Origin: Peltaster fructicola
Taxonomy: Eukaryota; Ascomycota; Dothideomycetes
Reading direction: 5' to 3'
DNA: 64,000 nt
NCBI GenBank assembly: GCA_001592805.2
Contig: CP051140.1
Coordinates: forward strand, 3,225,501-3,289,500
The notes beneath the pieces are model-generated. The model saw only the letters and a list, made by a program, of their open reading frames with translations, did no database searches and was not told the DNA's origin. Positions 22,812-34,892 of this stretch are shown here, piece by piece. The position numbers were made by a program, and so were the translations under genes. The first letter of the stretch is position 1. Every line of letters begins with the position of its first letter.

Positions 22812-24074
22812 GATTGAACGAGATGTGTTTTTTCCCTCACCTTCTTCGAGGTCCCACGCGACCTTTATCTACTCTTGCTTCGCCATCACTCCCCATCCTG
22901 ATTAGCGAACAGTGTTTAGGTCTCCTTCCTGAAGAAGCAAAGATGATTGGCAAACAATGCATCGTCAATGATTGTGAACCACTCAATAGCTCAAAGATCG
23001 TCGAGGAGGGTGCAGCGAAGAAGGATCTAGGAAGATCAGAGGTCGGACCTAACCAGTAGAAGGTAGTTATCCGGACACTAGTGATGCTATAGATTGTTCG
23101 ATAAGAAACTTGGTTAAGCTTGACCACAGCTTGGCTCAATACCGTGCCGAGAGCATGAGCCACACAGACTGCTTGGAGCAATGTCTATCAGCGGTAGAGT
23201 ATACACTGTGTGCAAGGTCTGGTGATTCATGTCTTGTAGATTGCTAGGATCAACGAGCGTGGTATGGTTAGTCTTCTGACTTCGAGCCGAAGAACAGCTT
23301 CCTCTTTGGGCACTGGCTTTCATGGGATGATCGAATCGCTGTCGGCGCCGCTCTACTCAGGATCATCAAGCGGCGGCTAGTGGCTCAGTGCTTCAACCTT
23401 AGTTTTGTCCCTGAGGCAAATGACACCACCCTGGAAAGTATAGATAGGCGTAGACGCGAGGTTACATTGAAGGAGCAAGCTGGTACTATAGAAATTGATG
23501 AGGTGGGTGGCGGCTGCAGTCTAAGCCACTGGTATGAGACCTGCGCAATACCCAGCTCTTTTCACCTCATACGCTGAGCTGCAACACGATATCGAGTGGT
23601 GATCCGGAAAGGCTGATGACCGTGAAGAGTGCATCTCAAGTAGCCTTCATCATTGCGGAGGTGTCACCAACGATAGCTCGACTGGATGTCATCGAAGATT
23701 CGATTAGCATGCCTCATGTGCCATTTCTTTGTCTTTGATCAGATTATCGCTTGCCTCACCACCATGCTGCCTCTCGTTTAAGACACAGGACTTTTGGACC
23801 ACTCTCAACGAGCGCCGTCCCGACGATGTCTCGCATCATGGTGTTGATTCGCGTGCTCACCGGAGGCGGATCAGAGTGATCCACGGATCACGACGTTGTC
23901 AAGACGTAGTTTGTGGTGAGGAGCCGATGTTCTGTGTCCTTGACAAGACATCATCGAAGTCTTATCGGTGATCCTGAAATCCACCGCCTATGGTCTGCCA
24001 CGTCTGACGGCTGCAGTCCCACCGCGTGCTGATTGTGCTTCACGCGCAGCACCGTGCGCCAGCAGCACTTGTCC
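22812..24074. other. Intergenic region, no gene seen
   Basis: About 1.26 kb upstream of the sedolisin gene and downstream of DPH1. Frames reach at most about 114 codons and show no domain. Secreted protease genes often have long regulated promoters, but I recognise no specific site here. Confidence 0.45.
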
Positions 24075-25466
24075 TCAGCCAGCAGCGATGCTTTGCGGTA
24101 ATGTTGTGATAGCTGGCTCATTGAGATGCAACTTCTCAAAAGCCTGCACGTCGTCCGCTTTCACACGACCAAGTCCATCCTTGCCATAGTAGTCCATAGG
24201 ATACCGTCCTGCTTTCTCCCACGACTCTCTTCCTCCTAACACAATCAGTGCTTCGTGCGGCGTGAGGAGTGGTCGAGGGAATGCATATCCCCAGTCGATA
24301 CTTAGTCTCGGACAGGCGACTTGAACCCAGCATTCCACATCCGACATAAGAGCAAGTTTGCCAGGAAAGATCTCAGAAAGCAAGATGTTGATCCACGGTA
24401 TCCCAGCAGCTTTGAGGCGACCCTCGATCATGGTCATGATATGAGGGTTACCTTGTCGCCCAAGCGAGCCAAGAATGAGGCCCCATTTCTTCGCCGTCTT
24501 CGCTTGGGAGAGTGCTTTAGCTCGATCTGACAGCAAGGTCTTATGGTCATAAGTCTCATGGGTAAGTCTTCGCGAGTATGGGTCGTATCGGTATGCAGGT
24601 ATTGAAGGATTGTGAATCATGGCACTCTCGAGATGAAAGCGGCCATCCCCAAGATACAGGATGAGGTCAACAGCTTGCTCCTTGGTCAGATGTGGTGATG
24701 TGCAGCCAAGGATCTCGCCTTTGCTGAGCGGAGCGATCTGAGGGATTAGTACATTGTAGCCAGCGGCCTTGAGCTGAGGTGAGACGCCGTGGATGGTGGC
24801 ATTGAACTGGATAGTGCCGACTACAGCGATAGTGCTGCCGATCTTGAAGTTGCGACTGATTGTAGCCAAGAGGTGGTCAACGTCAACAGCGATGTCGACG
24901 AACACATACAGTGTTGTGATCTGGGTTATGTTGACTGGAATGAGACAGCTATGAGCATAGTGAATGAGCATATCACAGCCGAGCGCTCTAGCAGTGTAGT
25001 CATCAACGCAGCAGGCTCCGTATGTGACATCTCCCATGATCAGAGTGCTGGTACCAGGGCAGAACTGAGTGACAATGTCGCTGATAGTCGTTGCGAAGAG
25101 CAGCAAGCCTTCGGGCATTTGCAACGCTACCTTCTTCGCCCCAGCCGTTCTAACACGATGGATAGTCTTGTGAAGCTCAAAGTTGTAGTTACGTGGTAGC
25201 AGTGCGATCGCCTCATTGATCGCTTTGTCCTGCAGTATCTCGTCTGGCACATTGTTGAGCGCACGTGCAGTCCTGCGCTTTGGCGCAAGCTGTACAGCAT
25301 TGCCATCTTCTATGGTGCTGCTTGGCGCGCCTTTCGTGGCGGATTTTGCCTCTGCAGCTCGACGTCCGATAAAACGTCTCTTTGGCGTCTTCTCCTCGAT
25401 GGTGGGCTCAACATCCAGACTTGCTGGCGATGAGGTCAAGTCTGCGATCTCTCGGTCTTCCTCCAT
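24075..25466 (-). CDS. DPH1: Diphthamide biosynthesis radical-SAM-like enzyme subunit DPH1
   Basis: 463 residues from the ATG at 25466 ([10 protein letters not shown]); an in-frame ATG at 25493 would add nine residues. Dph1 pairs with Dph2 and, using a [4Fe-4S] cluster and SAM, transfers the 3-amino-3-carboxypropyl group to a histidine of elongation factor 2, the first step of diphthamide synthesis in the cytosol. Seen: [53 protein letters not shown] and [13 protein letters not shown]. The three cysteines that hold the cluster in this family fall in the GACCVDD, HSCL and VACPRLS segments. The N-terminal 60-odd residues are disordered and basic (RRFIGRR), as in other fungal Dph1. No intron is apparent. 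DPH2 is less likely because all three Cys segments are of the Dph1 kind. Confidence 0.93.
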   Translation of the reverse strand: MEEDREIADLTSSPASLDVEPTIEEKTPKRRFIGRRAAEAKSATKGAPSSTIEDGNAVQLAPKRRTARALNNVPDEILQDKAINEAIALLPRNYNFELHKTIHRVRTAGAKKVALQMPEGLLLFATTISDIVTQFCPGTSTLIMGDVTYGACCVDDYTARALGCDMLIHYAHSCLIPVNITQITTLYVFVDIAVDVDHLLATISRNFKIGSTIAVVGTIQFNATIHGVSPQLKAAGYNVLIPQIAPLSKGEILGCTSPHLTKEQAVDLILYLGDGRFHLESAMIHNPSIPAYRYDPYSRRLTHETYDHKTLLSDRAKALSQAKTAKKWGLILGSLGRQGNPHIMTMIEGRLKAAGIPWINILLSEIFPGKLALMSDVECWVQVACPRLSIDWGYAFPRPLLTPHEALIVLGGRESWEKAGRYPMDYYGKDGLGRVKADDVQAFEKLHLNEPAITTLPQSIAAG

Positions 25467-26922
25467 GGCTCGTGAGATCGAGTGTGGCCACAAGAACAGC
25501 CACTGGAGTGTGGATAAAGTTTCGATGAAAAAGTTTTGAGATTAGGCACTGCACCTTGCAGTGACACAGCACGTGTGCAAATGTACTCCGCTACGATCTG
25601 GGAGAGATAGAGTAGTCTCCGTCAGTATGTTGCCATGCCACGCCGTCTCTGATGGGACAGTAGCGAGAGTGTATGCATGCAAAGTTAGTGATCGCTGCTT
25701 AGATGACGAAAGCCATGGTCCACTTCTACGAAGGCGCTGAAAATACTCTCAACCAATCGAGACTTTCAGCTGTCCTTTGCCTCAGCTTGGTCTGCACAGG
25801 CTGCTGCAGAAATCCTCTCATCTTTGCATGGGTGGTACGAAAATCAAGATCCTCAAGGAAGGCCAACACCGGCCTGGCCGTCAAGCTGCTGAACGCGCAG
25901 GAGGAACCAATCGATTTCGAGAATGACGATCAACGGCATGCGTCCGTAGCACTGGTTCATCTGACCTCCTGCAGAATCACCAGACGTGAGACAGATCTGA
26001 TAACTGATAGCCTTCTTGACCAGCCCGGCCACTGGACCTGTGTCATTCAACGTATCGTGTCAATCGATGTGAAGGTATTCCCTACAATAGTCGTTCAGAC
26101 AATCAAAATATCCGAAAGACGAATCCCTGAACTCTTTTTGCCGGGTCCGGACAACTGCGAATCGATGATAACGGCCGCGCAGATAGAATGTCGCGTAAGG
26201 AGATCAGCTGCAGAATGCTCTGTCTCTGTGCCACAGACGATCGTGTCGTTCATCTACCTGCTGTCAATCGCCAGTAATCAATGCAACCGCTTGAACAATG
26301 GACAAAAGAGCTGGTTTGTTCCAGGCTCATGTGGCGAATCATAGTCGAAAAATAGCCAGCGATGGGCGTCACCAGGGCGCCCGAGTGGAGCCTCCAGTCT
26401 CTCTATGCACGGTCCGGTCAAGCCCCCTAATGCAAGCTCGCCGTACCTGGAACTTCTTCCCTTGAGATCACAGACAGAGCATCGACACACACAAACCCAA
26501 CAACACCACGCGGCCACGTCTTTTTGTCCATTCTGCACTCCTTTCTGACTCTCTTATACGGCGCGTCCACTCAGCATAAAGCATTGACAGCAGTCTCAAA
26601 CAATTCCGGGTCCACTGCAACCGCCTGGCCGGTCTCAACAATAACACGACCATTCTCAAAGACAACAATCCGCGACAGTCTTTGAGTGTTTCAGCTACAA
26701 TACCATTACTCTCGCTCCCTGTCATTCTTTATTAGTCAGGTGGCAGTTTCTGAGTACAGTTTTTCAACTTGAGAACAGCTTGGAGGGTAGTTTGGCTGGC
26801 CATTACCCTTCTGCGAAGCACTACTCGAGACTTGCGGACAAAACGCGACAAAGAGAGCAGCATCTCACAACACACACTAGAGCCTATCCTTTGCCGGATC
26901 ACGCGGCGCTATTCGAGCAGTC
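25467..26922. other. Long divergent intergenic region with one doubtful 213-codon frame
   Basis: 1456 nt between DPH1 and KRE6/SKN1, transcribed away from each other. A plus-strand frame at 25703-26344 is 213 codons, but it has irregular composition, no family resemblance and no obvious start context, so I do not call it a gene. The stretch from about 26460 to 26900 is rich in C and A and probably contains the KRE6 promoter and leader. Confidence 0.4.
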
Positions 26923-29067
26923 ATGAACTCAGACACATCACCTCCACCGCGGCACGCTCCACCGCACATACGCCTCAACTCTGGCAGCGGTGAACTTCTA
27001 GACATGCAGCAGACCAACAACCAGCAGCAACAGCAGGCATACGATTCCAGACCATCTACAGCAACGAGACAGCCTTCCTCACGATCACTGACAGCAGCGT
27101 CTAGACCTGGCACGGCACCTTCGCTCCGGCAGGCAGCTAGCGGCAACGCACTATACACACAAGTACAAGAGTCCACAGAGCTCTTACTCCCTCCCAAGCG
27201 AAGTCGCAACTCGCGACGGTTCCGTGACGACGAAAGCCCTATGCGTTCACCTGTCGAGAGCCAATATGCATCGCGAAGAACTTCTTGGTCCTCAGAGAGC
27301 CTGCAAAGCGTCAATGACAAGAAGGGAAATCCCTTCTACACTCCATTCGACGACTCAAGAGCACCATCAAGAGCAGGCAGCGATGAAGACGGCGTGAATA
27401 CACAGACTGTGAGCGAAAAGTACAATATCCTCCCTTCTGCAGGACTTCTTTTGTTTCCAGAAGATGTGGAAAAGGACGATTATCTGCATAATCCAGACCC
27501 GAATGACAAAGATGGCAAGCTACGCTGCGCTGACCTGTTTAGCAAGCGTGGTCTCGTCAACTTGGGTGGTCTAGCTCTTCTGACAATCGGCATAGCGGTT
27601 CTGTTCATTGTATATCCTGTCTTGTGGGTACCATTTCTTATTCACTGCTACAGCACACTGACCTTCATAGGACTTTCGTCAAACGAGCACTCGAACCTGC
27701 CGGCATCAATGCATGCGCAACAGATCCATTGTGCTTGTCTGGCACAATGCCACTACTCGCAAATATCAGAACAGGTCTCATTGATCCAGATACACCAGCC
27801 AGCGCAAAAACAATCAAAGGATCGTCTGGCCAAGAGCTTCACCTTGCCTTCAGTGATGAATTCAACAACCCGAACAGAACATTCTACGACGGTGACGACG
27901 CATATTTCCAAGGCGTGGATATCTGGTATGGAGTGACCGGCGATCTTGAGTGGTATGATCCTGATGCCATTTCGACCTGGGGCGGTGCCCTTACCATTCA
28001 GTTTGATGCGTTTCAAAACCACAATTTGAACTACAGATCAGGTATGTTACAATCATGGAACAAGATGTGCTTCAAGGGTGGCTACCTTGAGGCCTCCATC
28101 TCCCTTCCGGGACGTGGTGACACTATGGGATTCTGGCCGGGCTTCTGGGCTATGGGCAACCTAGGCCGACCAGGATACGCAGCAACCACAGACGGCATGT
28201 GGCCCTACAGCTATCACGACGTATGCGACGCAGGAATCACTGCCAACCAGTCAGATCCAGATGGGCTCAGCGCTCTACCTGGAATGCGACACCCTGCATG
28301 TGTCTGCGACGGAGAGGATTACATCAAGCAAGGCGTGAGTCGAAGTGCTCCCGAGATTGATGCTCTCGAAGCATCAGTCGACTACTTGCCAGGACACAAT
28401 GGAGTTGGTTCTGCATCGCAGTCCTTCCAAGTGGCGCCATTCGACATCTTCTGGAGACCAGATACCGAGTTTCTAGAGGTCTACGATCGTTCAGTCTCTG
28501 CCATGAACAGCTACCAAGGTGGACTGTACCAACAAGCACTTTCTACCGTCACCAAGCTCAACAATAACTGGTACGATGGCAAGGCATACCAGACCTATGG
28601 CTTCGAGTATAAGCCTGGCGCAGATGGATATGTGATCTGGAACGTTGGCGACACAAAGACATGGAAGGTCATTGGCGACGCCGTTGGTCCCAATGGTAAC
28701 ATAGGACAACGTGTCGTACCACAGGAGCCGCTCTCTCTCATTGTCAACTTCGGAATGAGTAGCGGTTTCGCCGACTTGAACTTCACTGGTCTAGCTCCTC
28801 TCATGCCTGCAACAATGCGTCTTGACTACATTCGCATCTACCAGGACTCCGATGATGAATTGACTTGCGACCCTGTGGGCTATGAGACAACCAGCTATAT
28901 TGCAAACCATCCCGAGCCTTACAACAATCCCAACCTCACTCATTGGTAAGTCTTTCGGAATATGCTCTCCTTACTTCAAGCTAACGCACTTTTGCAGGGC
29001 TCAGGCAGGATACTCATGGCCGAAGAACAGCTACGTCAACGGTTGCCAGAACTCCAACGGCGCATGA
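26923..29067 (+). CDS. KRE6: KRE6/SKN1-type beta-1,6-glucan synthesis protein (GH16)
   Basis: Three exons: 26923-27623, 27671-28945 and 28998-29067, introns 47 and 52 nt; 681 residues. A disordered, Gln/Ser-rich cytosolic N-terminus (about 200 residues) is followed by one transmembrane anchor (LVNLGGLALLTIGIAVLFIVYPVL, about 210-235), making a type II membrane protein. The lumenal part is a GH16-like domain: LAFSDEFNNPNRTFY, MGFWPGFWAMGNLGRPGY, and the catalytic-type motif EIDALE near residue 465. The last exon gives the conserved tail WAQAGYSWPKNS. Family knowledge: Kre6 and Skn1 act in the secretory pathway and are needed for beta-1,6-glucan of the cell wall. The first junction (PVL|TFVKRALEP) restores the expected sequence. 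The choice between KRE6 and SKN1 cannot be made from sequence alone. Confidence 0.93.
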
Positions 29068-29858
29068 AGATTCGCATAGCAAAGAGGATGACGGATTGTT
29101 TCACGCAACTCCAACTTTTACATGGCACACGCCGAAGCCTTGACGGTACATGCTTCGTAAGCATGGTCTACCTCTCCTTCGATGTCCGCAACGAACAGCA
29201 ATCGATACTTGCACTTCGCTTCTTGTTACAGCATTTTCAGCGGTCGCCCTTTGAACAGGGCTCGACTTCCACAGCATTGCATGCAACCAGTGTCTCTATT
29301 CAACGGCGCTGGCAAACACGAATACCGAAAAGACTTGGCGACTGTATGGGAGTCGTACTTGTCGAAATACTCAATCACCCTGTAACGAGAGATATCACTT
29401 CAGAAGAGAAGAAACACAATGCATGGAAGGCGGTCGGAGTGATTTTTCCGGTACAGGGTTGGATATAGAAAGGTAATGCACAGCAGGTAGCATGGGCACG
29501 AATGGAGGCACGATCAGGAAGATTCCTGCAACGTGGTGGCGTGTAGATGATGCATGATGGCTCAATCGCTTCTATATCGAAGCTTGTAACAAGTATTTAG
29601 CACATCTTTGAAAGCCATTGACCCAAACTTGATCTGTCGGTGTCGTGAACTCTTCTGCTTCCCTCACAGTCAATTTCACAACGATGCCCATCGCGATCAA
29701 CGATCCAGTTCGCTTACGTACAGCCCGCAGCGATCTTCATGCACACTCGGCTGTTGGTCTTGCGATGAGCGAGGTGTAGACGGACAACCACATCTCTTCT
29801 CTGCAATCAATGTTCTACCGATTACACTTAACGAGGCAGTCAGGCGCAAGCGTCGACG
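29068..29858. other. Intergenic region, no gene seen
   Basis: About 790 nt between KRE6 and the first HET gene. A frame running from the KRE6 3' end to 29468 is an antiphase continuation, not a gene. No RNA gene or repeat recognised. Confidence 0.45.
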
Positions 29859-31855
29859 ATGCGCCTAATCAACGTGCACAATCGACGACTTCATGAGTTC
29901 TACGATGCAGAAACGCCGGACTATGTAAGCCGAAAGAATCTCTTTTGTTCGTCCACTCATTGTAGTAGGCCATCCTGTCGCATACTTGGGGAGATGATGA
30001 AGTCACATTCGACGACCTGAGCAATAACCGCGGCCAGGACAAGACAGCATATCGCAAGATCAGATTCTTGTGCAACCAAGCTTTGGAGGATGCTCTTGAC
30101 TGGGCATGGCTCGACACTTGCTGCATCAACAAGGACAGTTCAGCTGAGCTGTCCGAGGCCATCAACTCGATGTACAGATGGTACCACCGAGCGAGATGCT
30201 GCTACGCATATCTCGGGGACATTGGCCCAGAAATACTATGGGGTTCTCACACTCATACTCTCACAGATTCGAAAGGAAGATCACAGCTTGCTGCTTCTAA
30301 GTGGTTCACCCGAGGCTGGACACTACAAGAACTGTTGGCACCACAGACGACCAAGTTCTATGGACCCAAGTGGAACTACATAGGCGACAGGGACAGTCTT
30401 GCGCCGATTCTTGCCGGCATTGCTAGAATACGAGAGTCTGTTCTGAAGGATCCAGCAGCTCAGGTCAGCCAATGCAGTGTTGCAGAGAAGATGTCTTGGG
30501 CCGCGACAAGACAGACGTCCCGGATTGAAGACAAGGCATATTGCCTGCTCGGTATCTTCGAAGTTAATATGCCTATGCTGTACGGAGAGGGCGAGAGAGC
30601 GTTCCTGAGGTTACAGGAAGAGATCATACGGTCGACCGATGATCATTCCATCTTCGTCTGGCGTCCACACTTGCCTGGGGATAGAAATCTTTTGCTGGCA
30701 CCCTCACCTGATCGATTCATTGAGGGAGACCGGATAGTCAAAATCCAGAAGCTGCACCACATGGATGGACACAGCTTCGGCAATACCGGCCTGCGAATCA
30801 CAGTCCCTCTCATCAAGCTTGCTCCCATGGGCTGCTGGCATGCTATTCTTGGTTGCCGATACCGAGATGACTTCCAGAAGATCATTGTGTTGTGCATGAG
30901 GAGCAGAGTTAGCGAGGACGTCGTTCCATCCACTCTTTATGTCTCTCCAACGATCGCACCCCAACAGCGCTTTCTCGAACAGAAAGCACCTCAGAGGATC
31001 GAGGACTTACCTCCATCAAGGACTGTGATCATCAACAGAACAATGCCAGAAGCCGAGACAACACAAACCGCTGGTGCCAAGTACTGGTTCGACTTGCAAG
31101 AATCTAGCAAAGTCGGCATTGTTGCCGCATATCCACCCGAGCACTTCAATGCTCATACCCTGTCGATGGACCTCAATGAAAGCCAGATCCGATATGGTGC
31201 AGTTCTGGTGTCCATGACAGAGAGTCTAGCGGCCTCGACAGGCTACGAGACGACATCCTGGCACTCAAATTCGCTTGCCATCGTCTTTGGCGGTTGGACG
31301 GCACCAGAATGGCGTGAATCTGCTGAGACCAAGCATGTGAATCGTCATATGCTAGGGATCTTTGGGATAGTGCAGAGCAATTCAAAGAATCTCGCCAATG
31401 CTTGTCGCCTTGCAGTGTCCAGAAGCATCTATCGAAGCCGGGAGGCAGACCAGAATCACGTAGCCTGGGTCAGAAGTGTATGCACCGTGCCATGGAGCAA
31501 CGACACCCTTCTCAATGTTACCTTCACGGGCGAACGGCAGATAGGCATTTTGGGAGAGAACGTCAATGTCATCTCGGTGGAGCTGCAGCGAAGGTATGAG
31601 AGCAGGACAACACCAATGCCTGTGCTGAAGCAAGGCAACGAGCCTGATGCCAATCCTCTGGGCGTTGAACGCCTGCAGGACTTCGTCAGATCATGGACAG
31701 AGTCTGACGTCGGCGATGAAAGAGAATTGAAGAACGAAGGACCCGATCCTGATCTCATGTATGAGTTGGAAGGCGAGATAGGACGTGAACAGCTGGAAGA
31801 AGAGTCGGACGACGAGGAGGTCGCAGCGACTGACTGGAAATTGGTGGCCAAATAA
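29859..31855 (+). CDS. HET-domain protein (heterokaryon-incompatibility type), first copy
   Basis: Two exons: 29859-29924 (MRLINVHNRRLHEFYDAETPDY) and 29969-31855, with a 44-nt intron (GTAAGC ... TAG); 650 residues. The splice yields PDYAILSHTWGDDEVTF, the classic first HET motif. Then come WAWLDTCCINKDSSAELSEA and SMYRWYHRARCCYAYLGD (second motif) and SKWFTRGWTLQELLAP (third motif), followed by KAYCLLGIFEVNMPMLYGEG. The C-terminal 350 residues have no domain I recognise and end in an acidic stretch. HET domains are TIR-like and trigger cell death after fusion of unlike strains in some fungi; whether this one does is unknown. A second HET gene lies at 45117-46382. Confidence 0.9.
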
Positions 31856-32184
31856 TCTTCTCTGGGCTTCGGTGCATTCTTCAAGGGATTGGGGAGATGA
31901 ACTGAATAGCAGAAGAATCCAATATCACGGCCAAGATGCTGCAAGATCTCTCTCAGGCGCGACGGGTGCCAAGAGTCGGGATTGGAACCACCGATCGTGC
32001 ACGTTCCACCCGCACATTTCGAAAACCCGCACCTTTGGCTTCACGTCTTGGGATAGCGAACTTTTACAATCTCGACAATCACTTCATTGCGACACCGAAG
32101 ACTATTCTCAGTGTGTATCTTCCGCATACTCGAACGAATGATATACTGACATACAGTCTGTAGTAATCTTCGTCAATCGCAATC
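31856..32184. other. Intergenic region, RPS8 promoter
   Basis: 329 nt between the first HET gene and RPS8. It contains two ACCCGCAC elements (listed separately) and otherwise nothing I recognise. Confidence 0.5.
32007..32032 (+). promoter_or_regulatory. Paired CACCCGCAC / ACCCGCAC elements upstream of RPS8
   Basis: CACCCGCAC at 32007-32015 and ACCCGCAC at 32025-32032 lie 178 and 160 nt before the RPS8 start. The same nonamer precedes RPS23 at 60322. It fits the core of the yeast Rap1 consensus (CACCCRYACA), a known activator of ribosomal-protein genes in budding yeast. A role here is inference. Confidence 0.4.
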
Positions 32185-32912
32185 ATGGGGTACAGTCACA
32201 ACACACATGCTTCTCTTAGGAATGTCCACTGACACTTCACAGTATCTCTCGTGACTCCCGTCACAAGCGCAGTGCCACTGGTGCTAAGCGCGCATACTAT
32301 CGCAAGAAGAGGTATGCATAAACCGAAGGCTACTCTGCCGCTGGCAAGAACGCAAGTTCCTGACAATGGTATCACAGAGCCTTCGAGAAGGGCCGCCAGC
32401 CCGCCAACACACGTATCGGCGCCAAGCGAATCCATCTCGTGCGCACACGAGGCGGCAACCGCAAGTTCCGTGCTCTGCGTCTCGACTCCGGCAACTTCAG
32501 CTGGGGCAGCGAGGGGATTTCGCGCAAAGTCCGTGTCATTGCTGTCGCTTTCCACCCTTCCAACAACGAGCTCGTCCGAACGAACACCTTGACAAAGTCA
32601 GCTGTCATCCAGGTCGATGCTACCCCATTCCGTCAATGGTACGAGGCACACTACGGTCAAGCCCTTGGCCGTCGAAGGCAACAGAAGGACAAGACCGCTG
32701 AGGAGGAGGTCAAGAAGAGCAAGAGCGTCGAATCCAAGCAGCACGACCGATTCCACAAGGCCGGTAAGGTCGAGTCTGCCCTTGAGCGACAGTTCGAGGC
32801 AGGTCGTCTTTACGCCGTTGTTGCAAGCCGACCAGGTCAGAGCGGTCGTGTCGACGGTTACATTCTGGAGGGCGAAGAGCTCGCTTTCTACCAGCGTGCC
32901 ATCCGAAAGTAA
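32185..32912 (+). CDS. RPS8: 40S ribosomal protein S8 (eS8)
   Basis: Three exons: 32185-32189 (only ATGGG), 32243-32311 and 32378-32912, introns of 53 and 66 nt; 202 residues, matching the family (yeast 200). The spliced start reads MGISRDSRHKRSATGAKRAY, followed by KKRAFEKGRQPANTRIG, RTRGGNRKFRALRLD and the C-terminal GRVDGYILEGEELAFYQR. It is a structural protein of the small cytosolic ribosomal subunit. The 5-nt first coding exon puts an intron right after the second codon, a common layout in fungal ribosomal-protein genes. The gene converges on the metallophosphoesterase gene with 133 nt between stops. Confidence 0.97.
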
Positions 32913-33045
32913 AATGACTGCATATTCCTGGCGTCCGGCATGGTGTACTTGGTCGACGGAATGCTATCATGTTCTCACGTCTACGTGCACGACATAGTGC
33001 AGTGGAGGATACATAGCGCAATGCAAACCCATGTTCACATACACT

Positions 33046-34104
33046 TCATTCGTCTTTCAGCAGGTCTATATCTACCAACCAGGGTGCATTGGACGGCCTG
33101 TATCTCGTGTCCATGATCGAAGCATTGATGAATGCCGTTTCCTTGCCGGCACGTATATGAGCACCTTCAGAAGACAGATCACAGTACACAGCACGTTGCG
33201 TGCTTGTGTCTTGGTCAACGTCACAGAGATCAACTACTGCCTCGCCTTTGCTGGCGATGGCCTCACGCCAACCGCTTTTCCTGAACTGTCTTATGCTCGT
33301 CTTGCTGAGATCAACACTGTCTGCATTGTCAGACCAGGTGACTCTTTCGCAGCCCCAAGCCTCGTGTATATGTCCACAGCAGTATATCAGTGGTCGTGCT
33401 CGCATCAGAGCTTGCAGCAGATGTGGACAGCCGGCAGAATCGCCAGAACTGCACAAGTCCAGACGAAGCCAAGCAGGACCGTGAGTGACAGCGATATCGA
33501 TCGGACGTGCTGAGCCCGATCTTCGTGGTAACGGGTTGATGGCGATGTTGTGAGCATCTTGAAGCGACAGACCTTTCTCATTGAATCGATCTTCGTATCG
33601 TTCATATGCGAAAGCCCAGTCGCAGAACTCTGGTGTATATGGACTGGCATACACATTGACGCTAGCGCCGTTCGCGAGAGTGATGAGATGAACACCTTCG
33701 TCGAGGAATGTGACGCCTTCCTGCTTAGCTCGACCTTTCGGTGAGGTCCATATCTCTCTGACGTCTTGCCATCGCTGTTGTGCCTGTTCCGCGCTCATGA
33801 GTGGCTGGCGATTGTCATACTGATCGTCTGTATGTGAGAGCACAAACTCACGATCCAGAGAAAGATCGTGGTTCCCAGCAATGACTATCTTAACAGGAGC
33901 ATCAATCTGCTTGAGCATGTCGAGTGTCTTGTGGTACTCCTCGGCTTTACCAGTCATTGTGAGATCACCGCAGTGTATGAGGAGGTCGGCCTTGGGGAGA
34001 GGGAGCCTGAAGGCCTCATCAGCGAGGAGTGCGTGCCCATTGCTTGTCAACGCGGCGCAGTGAGTATCTGATATGATCAATACCCTGGTCTTGATGTGTG
34101 TCAT
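33046..34104 (-). CDS. Calcineurin-like metallophosphoesterase
   Basis: 352 residues from the ATG at 34104 (MTHIKTRVLIISDTH); an in-frame ATG at 34161 would add 19 residues. The five metal-binding blocks of the calcineurin-like superfamily are present in order: SDTH, HCGDLT, GNHD, THGP and GHIH. They hold a di-metal centre that hydrolyses phosphate esters. No signal peptide or membrane segment is seen, so the protein is probably cytosolic. The compact domain resembles fungal members related to the MPPED1/2 (UPF0046) group. The substrate is unknown. The neighbours (RPS8, carboxylesterase) give no hint of pathway. Confidence 0.88.
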   Translation of the reverse strand: MTHIKTRVLIISDTHCAALTSNGHALLADEAFRLPLPKADLLIHCGDLTMTGKAEEYHKTLDMLKQIDAPVKIVIAGNHDLSLDREFVLSHTDDQYDNRQPLMSAEQAQQRWQDVREIWTSPKGRAKQEGVTFLDEGVHLITLANGASVNVYASPYTPEFCDWAFAYERYEDRFNEKGLSLQDAHNIAINPLPRRSGSARPIDIAVTHGPAWLRLDLCSSGDSAGCPHLLQALMRARPLIYCCGHIHEAWGCERVTWSDNADSVDLSKTSIRQFRKSGWREAIASKGEAVVDLCDVDQDTSTQRAVYCDLSSEGAHIRAGKETAFINASIMDTRYRPSNAPWLVDIDLLKDE

Positions 34105-34892
34105 TGCTTTGATGGGACGTAGATGATTGTCGTTCGCAATGATAGTTGTAGCATCTTGCAAGACACGTCCGCGACATCCACATGCAGAACCTTGTTAGGC
34201 AGCAGGGGAAACATTGCCATCCATGAGCAACGTTCGCTGAAGCATCAACCTCATTTCACCTCACTCTTAAAACCAAAGCTATAGCGATCAGCACGTCAGC
34301 GATGTACTCTTCGAAATACAACGCCTCGAGTTCATAGTCGATGGGATCTACCGACGGACGCGTCAATGGTTTGACATCACTAGCAACACGCTTCGCCAGA
34401 CTCCGCATCTCTTGTCAAAACAAGGCCAGCCTCGGCAACCGCATCTTCTCCAGGTTCTTCATTCTGCCAGGTACGAGTATAGACTTCACGCCGTTACTGT
34501 TTGGGACGGCTCATCGATCTAATCTCATTTTGAAGACTTGTTTCATCCACTACTACGGCCGATCATGAGGTATATCGACGACTCATGCCTGGCTTCTACG
34601 AGGCATATTGTCATCACAGTGACTTGAAATGCTTCTAACAGCTGCAAGTTACTTATTCGCGCTCGAGATGAGCTGCTGCTCCATCATCTCAGGGGCTCTG
34701 AAAGACATCCCCGGCCCAGCATGTCGTGTCATGCAGGAAAAGGTACCGAACTCTATTTGACACTTGCCATGGACATTACAGAATCACCGAAAGTCTGATG
34801 CATGTGGTCGCCGCACACCATGGGGTTCTACGATTCAAAAATGACGCGAGCAGCCACATCTGACCCTTCTCTTCGCTCACGGAGACCTCAAG
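34105..34892. other. Divergent intergenic region, no gene seen
   Basis: About 790 nt between the metallophosphoesterase and carboxylesterase starts. A 75-codon frame at 34341-34568 has no resemblance to a protein. Both promoters lie here; no specific site recognised. Confidence 0.4.

Noticed and set aside
25703-26344. 213-codon plus-strand frame between DPH1 and KRE6
   Set aside because: It is the longest unassigned frame, but composition is irregular, no motif or start context is convincing, and it sits in a long divergent promoter region. Likely chance.
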